A DNA stretch of 64,000 bases from Pseudomonas sp. N3-W (GCF_024970185.1 NZ_CP103965.1:1546001-1610000), one strand, 5' to 3'; numbered from the stretch's first letter, positions 8,820-18,993 are shown. The notes: generated by a model not told the origin, from the letters alone. Translations and numbers: made by a program.

Positions 8820-9797
8820 TTACTGGATCAGGCCGAACTCTTTGGCCAGCACTTTGTAGTCCGCGACTTGCTTCTTCACATAGGTGTCCAGCTCAGGGCC
8901 GGTCATGGCGAATGGAAAGAGTTGACGCTGATCGCGCAGCTTGGCGAAGTCCTCGGAAGCCAGCAGTGTGTCGAAGGCGTTTTTCCACCAGGCGTAGTCT
9001 TCGTCGCTGACTTTTGGCCCAAGGTAGAAGCCGCGCACCACCGGCCAGACGATGTCATAGCCTTGCTCGCGGGCGGTCGGGATGTTCTTCATTTCCGGCT
9101 CGTCCAGACGCTGTTCGGCAAACACTGCGAGCAGGCGCATGTCGCCGCTCTGGATATGTGGCATGGAGTCGGAAATGTCGGTGCTGCCGACCTGGATGTG
9201 ACCACCGAGCAGTGCCGTGGCGATTTCACCGCCGCCTTCGAGGGCGACATAACGCAGGTCACGCGGGTTGATCCCGGCGGCCTTGGCGATCAGCGCGGTT
9301 TGCATCCAGTCCTGGCTGCCGACGGTGCCCCCGGAACCGATCACCACTTTGCTCGGGTCTTTCTTCAACGCTTGAACGAGATCGTCCAGTGTCTTGTAGG
9401 GCGAATCGCTTTTCACCGCGATGGCGCCGTAGCTGGTGCCGACCGCTGCCAGCCAGCGCACATTGGTTTCATCGAAACGACCGAACTTGCCTTGCGCCAG
9501 GTTCAACAGCGAGCCGCTGGACCAGGCCACCAGCGTACCGGCGTCGGCGGGGCGCTGAGCGACCACCGCGTTGTACGCCACTGCACCGACGCCGCCGGGC
9601 ATGTAGGTCACACGCATCGGCTTGCTCAGCAGTTTTTCGTTCACCAGCGCGCTTTGCGCGAGTTTACAGGTCAGGTCGAAACCACCGCCGGGGGAGGCCG
9701 GGGCGATGCATTCCGGGCGTTTGGGTTCCGCCATCAGAGGGCCGGTGAACAGCAGGACGCTGGCAGCCAGAGCAATCTTACTCAGTGACAATTTCAT
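8820..9797 (-). CDS. tctC: Tricarboxylate-binding periplasmic protein TctC
   Basis: 325 residues. The signal peptide (SLSKIALAASVLLFTGPLMA) is cleaved before EPKRPECIAPA. The ECIAPASPGGGFDLTCKLA stretch is the conserved ligand-pocket entrance of the Bug/TctC family. It captures citrate or related acids in the periplasm for TctAB. GGAG precedes the ATG at 9797. It is preceded by the OprD-type porin gene (gap 86 bases), giving an outer membrane-to-cytoplasm import route. Confidence 0.95.
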   Translation of the reverse strand: MKLSLSKIALAASVLLFTGPLMAEPKRPECIAPASPGGGFDLTCKLAQSALVNEKLLSKPMRVTYMPGGVGAVAYNAVVAQRPADAGTLVAWSSGSLLNLAQGKFGRFDETNVRWLAAVGTSYGAIAVKSDSPYKTLDDLVQALKKDPSKVVIGSGGTVGSQDWMQTALIAKAAGINPRDLRYVALEGGGEIATALLGGHIQVGSTDISDSMPHIQSGDMRLLAVFAEQRLDEPEMKNIPTAREQGYDIVWPVVRGFYLGPKVSDEDYAWWKNAFDTLLASEDFAKLRDQRQLFPFAMTGPELDTYVKKQVADYKVLAKEFGLIQ

Positions 9798-9883
9798 TGG
9801 ATTCTCCACGGTTTTTTTTGTTGTATGGATGTGCAGGAGCTGCCGAAGACTGCGATCTTTTTCAGTTTCGGCATTTCAATCAA

Positions 9884-11176
9884 TTACCAAAGGGCAACGC
9901 TATAGCTCACCAGAAGACGCACTTCATCGGCATCGCGAGCGGAGTAGTTGGAACGGTAAGTGGCATTGCGCAGGCGCACGGCGACATCCTTGAGCGCGCC
10001 GGTTTGTACTACATATTTGATCTCGGTGTTGCGTTCCCACTCTTTGCCTTCATCGCCATTCTTGAGCTTGATGTTGTCGCCGTTGAGGTAACGGCTCATG
10101 AAACTCAAGCCGGGAACGCCGACCGCGGCGAAGTCGAAGTCATAGCGGGCTTGCCAGGAGCGCTCTTGTGCACCGGCAAAGTCGTTGATCTGCACGAAGT
10201 TGACCAGGTACGGATCGGCGCCATCGACATAAGGGAAGGCACTGTCACCGGACATGTGCTGATAGCCGGCGGTGAATTTATGTCCGCTCAGGGCATAACT
10301 AACCAAACCGTTGAGTGACTTGTTGTCGATCCGGCCGCCACGGGCTTCCCCCTGGTCGTCACTGATGGCAAACCGCAGGTCGGTCGCGAAAGTGCCTGGG
10401 CCGACTTTTTGCGACGCCACCACCCCGAGAAAGTGCTGGTTGTAGACGTCAGCGAGTTGCGCGAAGTGGTAACTGCCGGTGATCTTGTCGGTGAACCTGT
10501 AGTCCACGCCGCCAAAGTCGAAATGCTTGCCGGAAACGGTCCCGGTAAAGCGACCGTTCTTGTTGTTGAGGGCAATGTCCTCGAAATCGGTGCTGTCGCG
10601 GTCCTTGGCCTTGTCCAGGCGGCCACCGGTGAAGGTCAGGTTCTTGATTTCTTTGGAGGTCAGCAGACCGCCTTCAAAGGTCTGCGGCAGGATGCGGCCG
10701 TCGTTGGGCTTGAGGATCGGCAGCTCCGGAATCAGGCTGCCGATTTTCAGTTCCGTTGCAGAGATTTTCACTTTGCCGGTCAGGCCCAGTTTCGAGTACT
10801 CGTTGGCGGCGCGGCCATCGTCGTGGGTTGGCAGCAAGCCGGTGCCGGTGCGGTCAGGGCTCGAATCGAGCTTGATCCCCAGCATGCCCAGCGCATCGAC
10901 ACCAAAGCCCACGGTGCCGTCGGTATAACCCGATTGCAGATTGAGCATGAAGCCCTGGGCCCATTCGTCGCGTTTCGATTGCTGGGCGCTGGTGCCGTCG
11001 CGAAAGTCGCGGTTGAAATACATGTTGCGGGTTTCGAGGGTGCCCGTACTGTCTTCGAAGAAGGCAGCCTGGCTCAACGGCGAAAAGCCGGCGAAGGCGG
11101 CGGCACTGGCTAGGGCGGTGTGACTGAGGCGGGAAAAACGAGCAGGCGGGCAAGCCTGTGGCTGCGTGGACAGCAT
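9884..11176 (-). CDS. opdH: OprD-family tricarboxylate porin OpdH
   Basis: 430 residues, OprD family, an 18-strand outer membrane channel. The N-terminal signal ends ...FSPLSQA and is followed by AFFEDSTGTLETRNMYFNRDFRDG, the family's opening. The chain ends in LLVSYSVALW, with the aromatic terminal residue used by the BAM machinery. Position next to tctCBA and divergent from tctDE mirrors P. aeruginosa opdH, the cis-aconitate/citrate porin, which is why I use that name. The ATG at 11176 has GGAG upstream; an in-frame extension to 11248 is unlikely. Confidence 0.88.
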   Translation of the reverse strand: MLSTQPQACPPARFSRLSHTALASAAAFAGFSPLSQAAFFEDSTGTLETRNMYFNRDFRDGTSAQQSKRDEWAQGFMLNLQSGYTDGTVGFGVDALGMLGIKLDSSPDRTGTGLLPTHDDGRAANEYSKLGLTGKVKISATELKIGSLIPELPILKPNDGRILPQTFEGGLLTSKEIKNLTFTGGRLDKAKDRDSTDFEDIALNNKNGRFTGTVSGKHFDFGGVDYRFTDKITGSYHFAQLADVYNQHFLGVVASQKVGPGTFATDLRFAISDDQGEARGGRIDNKSLNGLVSYALSGHKFTAGYQHMSGDSAFPYVDGADPYLVNFVQINDFAGAQERSWQARYDFDFAAVGVPGLSFMSRYLNGDNIKLKNGDEGKEWERNTEIKYVVQTGALKDVAVRLRNATYRSNYSARDADEVRLLVSYSVALW

Positions 11177-11409
11177 CGTGAAGTACTCCGTTATTGTTCT
11201 TATTGGCGAAAACGCTTCAAGGCGTTTTTCGTGCAGCAAGGTGCTCAAGCAACGGCAGTCGAGACTGTCCGTGGAGGGACTCTAGCGGGCCAACCTTTCG
11301 CTAACCTTTCAGTTGCCTTTCACGGTTTTGTGGCTTCACAGCGGCGCCGGCGGCTGTAAACTCCGCGCCAAAGAATGGCGCCGACCATCCCTGAATGAGG
11401 TAAAGACCC

Positions 11410-12081
11410 ATGCGTGTCCTGCTCGTCGAAGACCATCTGCAGCTTGCTGAAAGTGTCGCCCAGGCGCTCAAGAGCACAGGTCTGACCGTGGATGTGTTGC
11501 ACGATGGCGTGGCCGCCGACCTGGCCCTGAGCAGCGAGGAGTACGCCATGGCGATTCTCGATGTCGGCCTGCCGCGCATGGATGGTTTTGAAGTGCTGGC
11601 GCGCCTGCGTGCTCGCGGGAAAAACCTGCCGGTGTTGATGCTGACGGCGCGCAGCGACGTCAAGGACCGGGTCCATGGCCTCAATCTGGGCGCCGACGAT
11701 TACCTGGCCAAGCCCTTCGAACTGACCGAACTGGAAGCGCGGGTCAAAGCCCTGTTGCGGCGCAGTGTGCTGGGCGGTGAACGACAGCAACGCTGCGGTG
11801 TGCTGGCGTATGACCTGGACACGCGGCGCTTCAGCCTCGGCGAAGAATTGCTGACCCTGACCTCCCGCGAGCAGGCAGTGCTTGAGGCGCTGATCGCCCG
11901 TCCCGGCCGGGTGATGAGCAAGGAACAACTGGCCGCCCAGGTGTTCGGCCTGGACGAAGAAGCCAGCCCCGACGCTATCGAAATCTACGTCCATCGCCTG
12001 CGCAAGAAACTTGACGGCCATCCGGTGGCCATCGTGACGTTCCGCGGTCTCGGTTATTTGCTGGAAAGCCGCGATGCATAA
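11410..12081 (+). CDS. tctD: Response regulator TctD
   Basis: 223 residues, OmpR/PhoB class. The receiver domain (1-120) carries Glu7/Asp8 and the phosphorylation site Asp51 in ILDVGLPRMDG; the C-terminal winged helix ends with AIEIYVHRLRKKLDG. TctD activates citrate transport genes in Salmonella and Pseudomonas. The 233-base gap to the divergent porin gene is where its binding sites should be, but I could not pick a clear repeat. It overlaps tctE by eight bases. Confidence 0.93.
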   Translation: MRVLLVEDHLQLAESVAQALKSTGLTVDVLHDGVAADLALSSEEYAMAILDVGLPRMDGFEVLARLRARGKNLPVLMLTARSDVKDRVHGLNLGADDYLAKPFELTELEARVKALLRRSVLGGERQQRCGVLAYDLDTRRFSLGEELLTLTSREQAVLEALIARPGRVMSKEQLAAQVFGLDEEASPDAIEIYVHRLRKKLDGHPVAIVTFRGLGYLLESRDA

Positions 12082-13462
12082 GCCCAGCAGCCTGCGCTGG
12101 CGGTTGCTGTGGAACCTGGCGTTGTTGCTGGTGGTGTTGATGCTGGCCAGTGGCTTGAGCGCTTACTGGAACGGGCGCGAAGCGGCGGACACGGCGTATG
12201 ACCGGACCCTGCTGGCCTCGGCACGCACCATCGCCGCCGGCCTGTCCCAGCGCGATGGCAGCCTCAGCGCCGATGTGCCGTACGTGGCCCTCGATACCTT
12301 TGCCTACGACAGCGCCGGGCGGATTTATTACCAGGTCAACGACATTCACCAGAAGTTGATTTCCGGTTATGAAAACCTGCCCGGCCCGCCACCGGGAACG
12401 CCGCGTACCGACGATTATCCGGCTCTCGCACGTTTCTATAACGCCACTTATCAGGGCCAGAACGTGCGGGTGGTGAGCCTGCTCAAGGCGGTGATCGAGC
12501 CGAACATGAACGGCATGGCGGAAATTCGCGTGGCCGAAACCGACGAGGCCCGAGTGCGCATGGCTCGCAGTCTGGCGGCAGACACCTTGCTGCGCCTGGG
12601 TATGTTGGCGGTCGGTGCGTTGCTGCTGGTGTGGTTTGCGGTGAGTGCCGCGTTGCGCCCTCTGGAGCGCCTGCGCACGGCGGTTGAGGAGCGTCAGTCG
12701 GACGACCTGCGGCCGCTGCCGCTGGTCGAAGTGCAGCGTGAGTTGTGGCCGTTGGTGAGAGCCCTCAACCACTTCACCGAACGCCTGCGCGGGCAGTTCG
12801 AGCGCCAGGCGCAGTTCATCGCCGATGCCGCTCATGAACTGCGCACACCGCTGGCAGCGCTCAAGGCGCGGCTGGAACTGGGCTTGCGTGCCAGCGAGCC
12901 GCCAATCTGGCGCAGTACGCTGGAAACCGCCGCGCAAAACACTGACCGGCTGACTCATCTGGCCAATCAATTGCTGTCACTGGCACGGGTCGAAAACGGC
13001 GCCAGGGCGATCGCCGAGGGCGGTGCGCAATTACTTGATCTGAGCCAATTGGCCCGTGAACTGGGCATGGCCATGGCGCCGCTGGCCCACGCCCGGGGTG
13101 TCGCGCTGGCACTGGAGGCGGACGAGCCGGTGTGGTTGCGCGGTGAGCCGACGCTGTTGAACGAATTGCTGAGCAATCTGGTGGATAACGCGCTGGCCCA
13201 CACACCGCCGGGCGGCAATGTGATTTTGCGGGTGAGCGCGCCAGCGGTGCTGGAAGTCGAGGACGACGGACCGGGAATTCCGCTGGACGAGCGGGATCGG
13301 GTGTTTGAGCGATTTTATCGACGCAATCAACAGGTGGCCGGATCAGGGCTGGGCTTGGCGATTGTCGGCGAGATCTGCCGCGCACACTTGGCGCAGATCA
13401 GTTTGCATGATGGTGAAAGGGCGGGCTTGATGGTTCGGGTGAGCTTTATTGCTGGGGAGTGA
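12074..13462 (+). CDS. tctE: Sensor histidine kinase TctE
   Basis: 462 residues: a membrane segment near 10-30, a periplasmic sensor part, a second membrane segment near 180, then an H-box (FIADAAHELRTPLAAL) and an ATPase domain with NLVDNALAHTPPGG and DDGPGIPLDERDRVFERFYR. It senses tricarboxylates and phosphorylates TctD. The last five codons (IAGE and stop) are the start of the 287-bp tandem repeat that follows, so the gene end is duplicated four more times downstream without the rest of the gene. Confidence 0.94.
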   Translation: MHKPSSLRWRLLWNLALLLVVLMLASGLSAYWNGREAADTAYDRTLLASARTIAAGLSQRDGSLSADVPYVALDTFAYDSAGRIYYQVNDIHQKLISGYENLPGPPPGTPRTDDYPALARFYNATYQGQNVRVVSLLKAVIEPNMNGMAEIRVAETDEARVRMARSLAADTLLRLGMLAVGALLLVWFAVSAALRPLERLRTAVEERQSDDLRPLPLVEVQRELWPLVRALNHFTERLRGQFERQAQFIADAAHELRTPLAALKARLELGLRASEPPIWRSTLETAAQNTDRLTHLANQLLSLARVENGARAIAEGGAQLLDLSQLARELGMAMAPLAHARGVALALEADEPVWLRGEPTLLNELLSNLVDNALAHTPPGGNVILRVSAPAVLEVEDDGPGIPLDERDRVFERFYRRNQQVAGSGLGLAIVGEICRAHLAQISLHDGERAGLMVRVSFIAGE

Positions 13463-14882
13463 TGATTATCGCTTTTGTGGCGAGGGAGCTTGCTCCCGCT
13501 GGGCGGCGAAGCGGCCCAAAACCATACGCGCACATTCAGTTAACACGCGTTTTTCCGATTTACGACGGCTGCGCAGCCGAGCGGGAGCAAGCTCCCTCGC
13601 TACAGTTGATCAAGTTCTTGGTCAGTAAAACATCGACCGCGACTCTTCCAGGTCCCGACACATCGAGTCGTTCTCCGGGTCGATCCCCAGTTTCTTGAAC
13701 GCCGGCACATTGAACGCGTCAATGCCGGCAAATTATTGCTGGGGAGTGATGATTATCGCTTTTGTGGCGAGGGAGCTTGCTCCCGCTGGGCGGCGAAGCG
13801 GCCCCAAACCATACGTGCATATTCAGTTAACACGCGTTTTTCCGATTTACGACTGCTGCGCAGCCGAGCGGGAGCAAGCTCCCTCGCCACAGTTGCTCAA
13901 GTTCTTGGTCAGTAAAACATCGACCGCGACTCTTCCAGGTCCCGGCACATCGACTCGTTCTCCGGGTCGATCCCCAGTTTCTTGAACGCCGGCACATTGA
14001 ACGCGTCAATGCGGGAAAATTATTGCTGGGGAGTGATGATTATCGCTTTTGTGGCGAGGGAGCTTGCTCCCGCTGGGCGGCGAAGCGGCCCCAAACCATA
14101 CGTGCATATTCAGTTAACACGCGTTTTTCCGATTTACGACTGCTGCGCAGCCGAGCGGGAGCAAGCTCCCTCGCCACAGTTGCTCAAGTTCTTGGTCAGT
14201 AAAACATCGACCGCGACTCTTCCAGGTCCCGACACATCGACTCGTTCTCCGGGTCGATCCCCAGTTTCTTGAACGCCGGCACATTGAACGCGTCAATGCG
14301 GGCAAATTATTGCTGGGGAGTGATGAGTATCGCTTTTGTGGCGAGGGAGCTTGCTCCCGCTGGGCGGCGAAGCGGCCCCAAACCATACGCGCATATTCAG
14401 TTAACACGCGTTTTTCCGATTTACGACTGCTGCGCAGCCGAGCGGGAGCAAGCTCCCTCGCTACAGTTGATCAAGTTCTTGGTCAGTAAAACATCGACCG
14501 CGACTCTTCCAGGTCCCGACACATCGACTCGTTCTCCGGGTCGATCCCCAGTTTCTTGAACGCCGGCACATTGAACGCGTCAATGCGGGAAAATTATTGC
14601 TGGGGAGTGATGATTATCGCTTTTGTGGCGAGGGAGCTTGCTCCCCTTGGGCGGCGAAGCGGCCCCAAACCATACGTGCATATTCAGTTAACACGCGTTT
14701 TTCCGATTTACGACTGCTGCGCAGCCGAGCGGGAGCAAGCTCCCTCGCCACAGTTGCTCAAGTTCTTGGTCAGTAAAACATCGACCGCGACTCTTCCAGG
14801 TCCCGGCACATCGACTGGTTCTCCGGGTCGATCCCCAGTTTCTTGAACGCCGGCACATTGAACGCGTCAATGCGGGCAAATG
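13448..14882. repeat. Five tandem copies of a 287-bp unit (tctE end, REPIN, HDOD gene end)
   Basis: Unit starts at 13448, 13735, 14022, 14309 and 14596, exactly 287 bases apart. Each unit carries the last 15 bases of tctE, a REPIN of two facing REP hairpins, and the last 113 bases of the HDOD gene on the minus strand. Only copy 1 joins a full tctE and only copy 5 joins the full HDOD gene, so the array arose by duplication across the junction of two genes. Copies differ at only a few sites. This explains the whole 13463-14769 stretch, which otherwise holds no gene. Confidence 0.97.
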
Positions 14883-15591
14883 GGTGGTCGGTATCTTTGT
14901 GGCAATACAGGCTGGCCACCTGCACCAGGTCGACGTAATCGACTTTTGCGGAGTCTCGCTTGAAGTCCTGATACAGCCCCGGCAACTTCACCAGCATTTC
15001 CGGAAACTCCCAGACGGTGAGCAGCTTGTCGCCTAGCAGCGGGTGAATGTGGTCGATCACATGGTTGAGGCTGACCGGGTCCGACAGCAGTTCATAGTGA
15101 TCCTCGGCATACGTCAGGATCGGCAGCACGCCAATCTGATGCACCAATCCGCCGAGCGCCGCCTGATCGGGTTTGAGCTGGGTGTAACTGCGGCACAGGG
15201 CGTAACTGATCCCGGCAATTTCCAGGCTTTTGCGCCATACGTCGCGCATCTTCTGCTCCACCACGTCGGAGCGGGCATGGAAAATCTGCTCCATCACCAG
15301 ACCGATGGCCAGATTGCTGCTGTAGTTGACGCCCAGCCGGGTGATTGCGGTATGCAGGTCAGTGACTTCCTGAGCCGCCCGCAGCAACGGGCTGTTGACC
15401 ACTTTGATCAGGCGCGCCGACAGCGCGGTATCGCGACCGATCACTTTGCTCAGGGTGCTGACGCTGATTTCCGGATCTTCAGCGGCCTTGCGAATCTGCA
15501 TGGCCACTTCCGGTAACGTTGGCAGAACCAGGTCATCGTTATCGATGGCCTCAACCAAATCCTGTTGGACCTTTTCCGCCAGCTTGCTCAT
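14770..15591 (-). CDS. HDOD-domain signalling protein
   Basis: 273 residues. The HDOD domain spans roughly 20-215 (LPTLPEVAMQIRKAAEDPEISVSTLSKVIGRD and LGGLVHQIGVLPIL are typical). These proteins resemble HD phosphohydrolases but usually lack the metal ligands; they act in stress and signalling control, and no direct reaction is assigned. The final 37 codons lie inside the fifth 287-bp repeat, so four partial copies of this C-terminus, ending SRSMFY, lie downstream. It is transcribed away from ygfZ, with 35 bases between them. Confidence 0.88.
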   Translation of the reverse strand: MSKLAEKVQQDLVEAIDNDDLVLPTLPEVAMQIRKAAEDPEISVSTLSKVIGRDTALSARLIKVVNSPLLRAAQEVTDLHTAITRLGVNYSSNLAIGLVMEQIFHARSDVVEQKMRDVWRKSLEIAGISYALCRSYTQLKPDQAALGGLVHQIGVLPILTYAEDHYELLSDPVSLNHVIDHIHPLLGDKLLTVWEFPEMLVKLPGLYQDFKRDSAKVDYVDLVQVASLYCHKDTDHPFARIDAFNVPAFKKLGIDPENQSMCRDLEESRSMFY

Positions 15592-15626
15592 TTCGTTTCT
15601 CTAGGGTATTGCGACAGGTGCTGCAA

Positions 15627-16568
15627 TTAACGCTGGATTTCGCGATCGCGATCCAGTGGGTAAGGCAGGTCGAGCAGGTGCAGGGCAGGCCCTTCGAGGC
15701 TGCCCAGGTGGATATCGCCAGCTTCTGCAGCTTCGGCTTGCAATACCGCCAGGAGTTCAATGTTCTGTTCTGCGTTGGCAGCAATCACCACTTCGCCGAT
15801 TGAGCTGCCGTGGGTTGGCGAAAACAAAGGCGTGCCGGGTTCAGGCAATTGGCTGGCATCCAGCGTCAGGCGATAGAGGCGGCGCTTGAGTTTGCCCAGG
15901 TACTGCATGCGCGCCACGATTTCCTGGCCGGTGTAGCAACCTTTCTTGAAACTTACGCCGCCGACGGCCTGCAGGTTGAGCATCTGCGGGATGAACAGTT
16001 CGCGGGTGGCCGGCATGACCTGGCCGATCCCTGCGCGGATCTGGCCCAGCAGCCATTGGTTCAGCGTGCCTTCGGTCAGCGAGGTGGCCAGTTTGCTTTT
16101 AATGATGTCGGCCTGATCGGCCGGGGCCCACAACTCGGCGCGCTCCGGCGAAACGCGAATGGCAATCAAGTCATCATGGCGCACTACGCTGTCGGTCTCT
16201 GCCGGCAGCTCAAGGCCCAGGTTGCTCAGTGCAGCATCGCCTTGCCCGACGCCGAAGCGGACCCAGGCCGCGCTTTCATCGGTCAGTTTCGACTTGGAAA
16301 ACACGGCGTATTTTTTCAGGTCCGCCAGTTGCGGCTCCAGCAATTCGCTGGCCATGGCCATGAGCACGCCGTCACCTTGCAGCAGAATGCGGAAGCTCGA
16401 CTGCATCCGGCCTTTCTGCGTGCAGCGGGCGCCCAGGCTGGCCTGAGTATCGCTCAGGTAATTGAGGTTGCAGGTCAATTGGCCTTGCAGGAATTTGCCG
16501 GCATCCGCGCCGCGTACCGCGAGAACGCCTTCGTGAGACAGGGTGCAGAAAAAAGCAGAATCGGCCAT
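15627..16568 (-). CDS. ygfZ: Folate-dependent Fe-S cluster repair/assembly protein YgfZ
   Basis: 313 residues, GcvT-like fold. The signature KGCYTGQEIVARMQYLGKLKRRLYRL contains the K-x-C-x-G-Q-E motif with the reactive cysteine. YgfZ uses tetrahydrofolate and supports Fe-S enzymes such as MiaB. I choose the ATG at 16568 (MADSAFFCTL), the usual family start; a start at 16601 with AGGGG upstream would add 11 residues. It is divergent from sdhE, as in many gamma-proteobacteria, where sdhE, ygfX and ygfZ stay together. Confidence 0.9.
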   Translation of the reverse strand: MADSAFFCTLSHEGVLAVRGADAGKFLQGQLTCNLNYLSDTQASLGARCTQKGRMQSSFRILLQGDGVLMAMASELLEPQLADLKKYAVFSKSKLTDESAAWVRFGVGQGDAALSNLGLELPAETDSVVRHDDLIAIRVSPERAELWAPADQADIIKSKLATSLTEGTLNQWLLGQIRAGIGQVMPATRELFIPQMLNLQAVGGVSFKKGCYTGQEIVARMQYLGKLKRRLYRLTLDASQLPEPGTPLFSPTHGSSIGEVVIAANAEQNIELLAVLQAEAAEAGDIHLGSLEGPALHLLDLPYPLDRDREIQR

Positions 16569-16717
16569 GGGTCTTCGCAGGGTAAAAAGTCTGGGGGACA
16601 TCATAAGGCGACGCCCCTGAAATGGGTAGTTCACAAAGGATGGGTGGTGACCGACCAAAGCCGAGTGTTCGACCAGTCCGGGGCCTGTATACTTGCCGCC
16701 TATTTGAGGAGCGCTCC

Positions 16718-16972
16718 ATGGTCGAAGATGTTGAACTGAATCGCCTCTACTGGCACAGCCGCCGCGGCATGCTTGAGCTTGACGTGTTGCTGGTGCCGTT
16801 CGTGAGAGAGGTCTACCCGCACCTCAACCAGGTTGATCGCGATTGCTATGTCAGGTTGCTCGAGTGCGAGGATCAGGACATGTTCGGCTGGTTCATGGAG
16901 CGCGCCGAATCCGAAGATCCGGAGCTGCAGCGCATGGTTCGCATGATCCTGGATCGTGTCCAGCCCAAGTAA
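16718..16972 (+). CDS. sdhE: FAD assembly factor SdhE
   Basis: 84 residues with the [10 protein letters not shown] motif (RGxxE) needed for covalent flavin attachment to the succinate dehydrogenase flavoprotein subunit. GAGGAG lies eight bases before the ATG at 16718. The gene overlaps the following ygfX by 17 bases. The pair was once described as the CptBA toxin-antitoxin system, but SdhE's accepted role is flavinylation. The nearby nadB is also a flavoprotein of the fumarate reductase family, though its FAD is not covalent. Confidence 0.95.
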   Translation: MVEDVELNRLYWHSRRGMLELDVLLVPFVREVYPHLNQVDRDCYVRLLECEDQDMFGWFMERAESEDPELQRMVRMILDRVQPK

Positions 16973-17408
16973 CGCGTTCGAATGCCGCTGGCACGCCTCA
17001 CGGCAGTTGCTGGCGGCCTATGTATTTGCCCAGCTGTTCGCGCTGGGTTCGTTGTTTCTTCTATCTATACCGGTCTGGGCCAGCTTGCTCGGCGCCCTGT
17101 TGTGCCTGGCGCACGGACTTTGGGCATTGCCGCGTCAGATACGGCTGACACACCCGCAGGCGTTGAGCGGTTTACGCCGGGACGCCGATGGCTGGCAGTT
17201 GTGGAGTCAGGCGCGGGGCTGGCAGGCCGTGCAACTGCGACCGGACAGCCTGGCGCTGCCGCTGATCGTGGTGCTGCGGTTTCGTTTGCAGGGCGAGCGA
17301 CGCGTCAGAACGATTTGTGTCCCGCGGGACTCGCAGGCGGCGGACTTGCACCGACGCCTGCGAGTTCGTCTGACCTTCAGTCGACGTAGGTGGGCGGCAC
17401 CAGAATAG
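16956..17408 (+). CDS. ygfX: YgfX-family membrane protein
   Basis: 150 residues starting at a GTG inside sdhE. Two membrane segments (about 18-38 and 40-58) are followed by a basic cytosolic tail ending in [14 protein letters not shown]. In E. coli YgfX (CptA) is reported to affect FtsZ and MreB, and its toxin status is debated. Coupling to sdhE by a 17-base overlap is conserved in the family. The 3' end overlaps the convergent nadB gene by 32 bases. Confidence 0.87.
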   Translation: MSSPSNAFECRWHASRQLLAAYVFAQLFALGSLFLLSIPVWASLLGALLCLAHGLWALPRQIRLTHPQALSGLRRDADGWQLWSQARGWQAVQLRPDSLALPLIVVLRFRLQGERRVRTICVPRDSQAADLHRRLRVRLTFSRRRWAAPE

Positions 17409-18993
17409 TGTCCAGTGCAACGGGCAGCATATTCGGGTAGTCGAGGGTGTAATGCAGGCCGCGACTTTCCTTGCGCTCCATGGCTGAGCGGATCATCAGT
17501 TCAGCCACCTGGGCCAGGTTGCGCAGCTCGATCAAATCCCGGCTGACTTTATAGTTGCTGTAGAACTCGTCGATTTCATCAAGCAACAAACGCACACGGT
17601 GCTGTGCCCGTTGCAGGCGCTTGTTGGTGCGCACGATGCCGACGTAGTCCCACATGAACCGGCGCAACTCATCCCAGTTGTGCGCAATGATCACGTCTTC
17701 GTCGGAGTCGGTCACCTGGCTCGCATCCCAGGCGGGCAGGGCGATGGGGATCGAGATCTGCGGCAACTGCTCAAGAATGTCCGCCGCCGCCGAGCGTGCA
17801 TAAACGAAGCACTCCAGCAGCGAGTTGCTGGCCATGCGGTTGGCGCCGTGCAGGCCGGTGAAACTGGTTTCGCCGATGGCATACAGGCCCGGGACATCGG
17901 TGCGGCCCTGCTGATCGACCATCACGCCACCGCAGGTGTAGTGCGCCGCCGGCACTACCGGGATCGGTTGTTGGGTGATGTCGATGGAGAATTCGAGGCA
18001 GCGCTCATACACCGTCGGGAAGTGCGTCTTGATGAACGCTTCCGGCTTGTGGCTGATGTCCAGATAGACGCAATCGATGCCCAGTCGCTTCATTTCATGG
18101 TCGATGGCCCGGGCGACGATGTCCCGTGGCGCCAATTCGGCGCGTGGGTCGAAGCGGTGCATGAACCGCTCGCCATTGGGCAGTTTCAAGTGTGCGCCTT
18201 CACCGCGCAGGGCTTCGGTGATCAGGAAACTCTTGGCCTGTGGGTGATACAGGCAAGTGGGGTGGAACTGGTTGAACTCCAGATTCGCCACCCGGCAGCC
18301 CGAACGCCAGGCCATGGCAATGCCATCACCGCATGCGCCGTCGGGGTTGCTGGTATAGAGGTAGACCTTGGCTGCGCCGCCGGAGGCGAGGATCACGAAG
18401 CGCGCGCCATAGGTATCGACTTCGCCAGTGCCGCGGTTGAGTACGTAGGCGCCCAGGCAGCGATCACCCTCAAGCCCCAGGCGTTTCTCGGTGATCAGGT
18501 CAACGGCGACCCGCTGCTCCAGCAGTTCGATGTTGGGGCGTTTTTTTGCCTGGTCGAGCAGGGTTCTGAAAATGGCGGCGCCAGTGGCATCGGCGGCGTG
18601 GATGATCCGCCGATGACTGTGCCCACCTTCACGCGTCAGGTGGAACTCGAAACCACCGTCCTCTGTGCCGGACTGTTCGTCGCGGGTGAATGGCACGCCC
18701 TGGTCGATCAGCCACTGGATGGCTTCTTTACTGTGTTCGACGGTAAATCGTACGGCGTCTTCATGGCACAGGCCGCCGCCAGCGTTGAGGGTGTCGTCGA
18801 CATGGGATTCAACCGTATCGGTGTCATCCAGCACGGCAGCGACGCCACCCTGGGCCCAGAATGTCGAGCCGTTGGCCAGATTGCCCTTGCTCAGCACGGC
18901 GATGCGCAGGTGACCCGGCAGGGTCAATGCAAGACTCAAACCGGCAGCACCGCTGCCAATGACCAGAACATCGTGTTGAAACTGTTGGCTCAT
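17377..18993 (-). CDS. nadB: L-aspartate oxidase
   Basis: 538 residues, FAD-binding. It oxidises L-aspartate to iminoaspartate, the first step of de novo NAD synthesis; NadA is not in this window. The N-terminal Rossmann motif [13 protein letters not shown], the [12 protein letters not shown] segment and the [15 protein letters not shown] region are all typical, and the C-terminal helical domain is complete. The start at 18993 ([15 protein letters not shown]) places the dinucleotide motif at residue 12, as in relatives. It converges with ygfX and diverges from algU, with 558 bases between. Confidence 0.96.
   Translation of the reverse strand: MSQQFQHDVLVIGSGAAGLSLALTLPGHLRIAVLSKGNLANGSTFWAQGGVAAVLDDTDTVESHVDDTLNAGGGLCHEDAVRFTVEHSKEAIQWLIDQGVPFTRDEQSGTEDGGFEFHLTREGGHSHRRIIHAADATGAAIFRTLLDQAKKRPNIELLEQRVAVDLITEKRLGLEGDRCLGAYVLNRGTGEVDTYGARFVILASGGAAKVYLYTSNPDGACGDGIAMAWRSGCRVANLEFNQFHPTCLYHPQAKSFLITEALRGEGAHLKLPNGERFMHRFDPRAELAPRDIVARAIDHEMKRLGIDCVYLDISHKPEAFIKTHFPTVYERCLEFSIDITQQPIPVVPAAHYTCGGVMVDQQGRTDVPGLYAIGETSFTGLHGANRMASNSLLECFVYARSAAADILEQLPQISIPIALPAWDASQVTDSDEDVIIAHNWDELRRFMWDYVGIVRTNKRLQRAQHRVRLLLDEIDEFYSNYKVSRDLIELRNLAQVAELMIRSAMERKESRGLHYTLDYPNMLPVALDTILVPPTYVD

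Noticed and set aside
8745..9788. Long plus-strand frame opposite tctC
   Set aside because: Antisense shadow of tctC caused by high G+C codon bias; tctC has signal peptide, ribosome site and operon context.
13695..14846. A chain of 96-codon open frames on the plus strand, each overlapping the next by ATGA, inside the 287-bp array
   Set aside because: They arise because the same non-coding unit repeats; they run through REP hairpins and antisense to the HDOD gene end, and have no ribosome sites.
13448..14882. CRISPR array
   Set aside because: The period is 287 bases and the whole unit is repeated, with no variable spacers and no cas genes.
16956..17408. sdhE-ygfX as a toxin-antitoxin system
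   Set aside because: SdhE has a well-established flavinylation role, and the toxin claim for YgfX is disputed; annotated as housekeeping.
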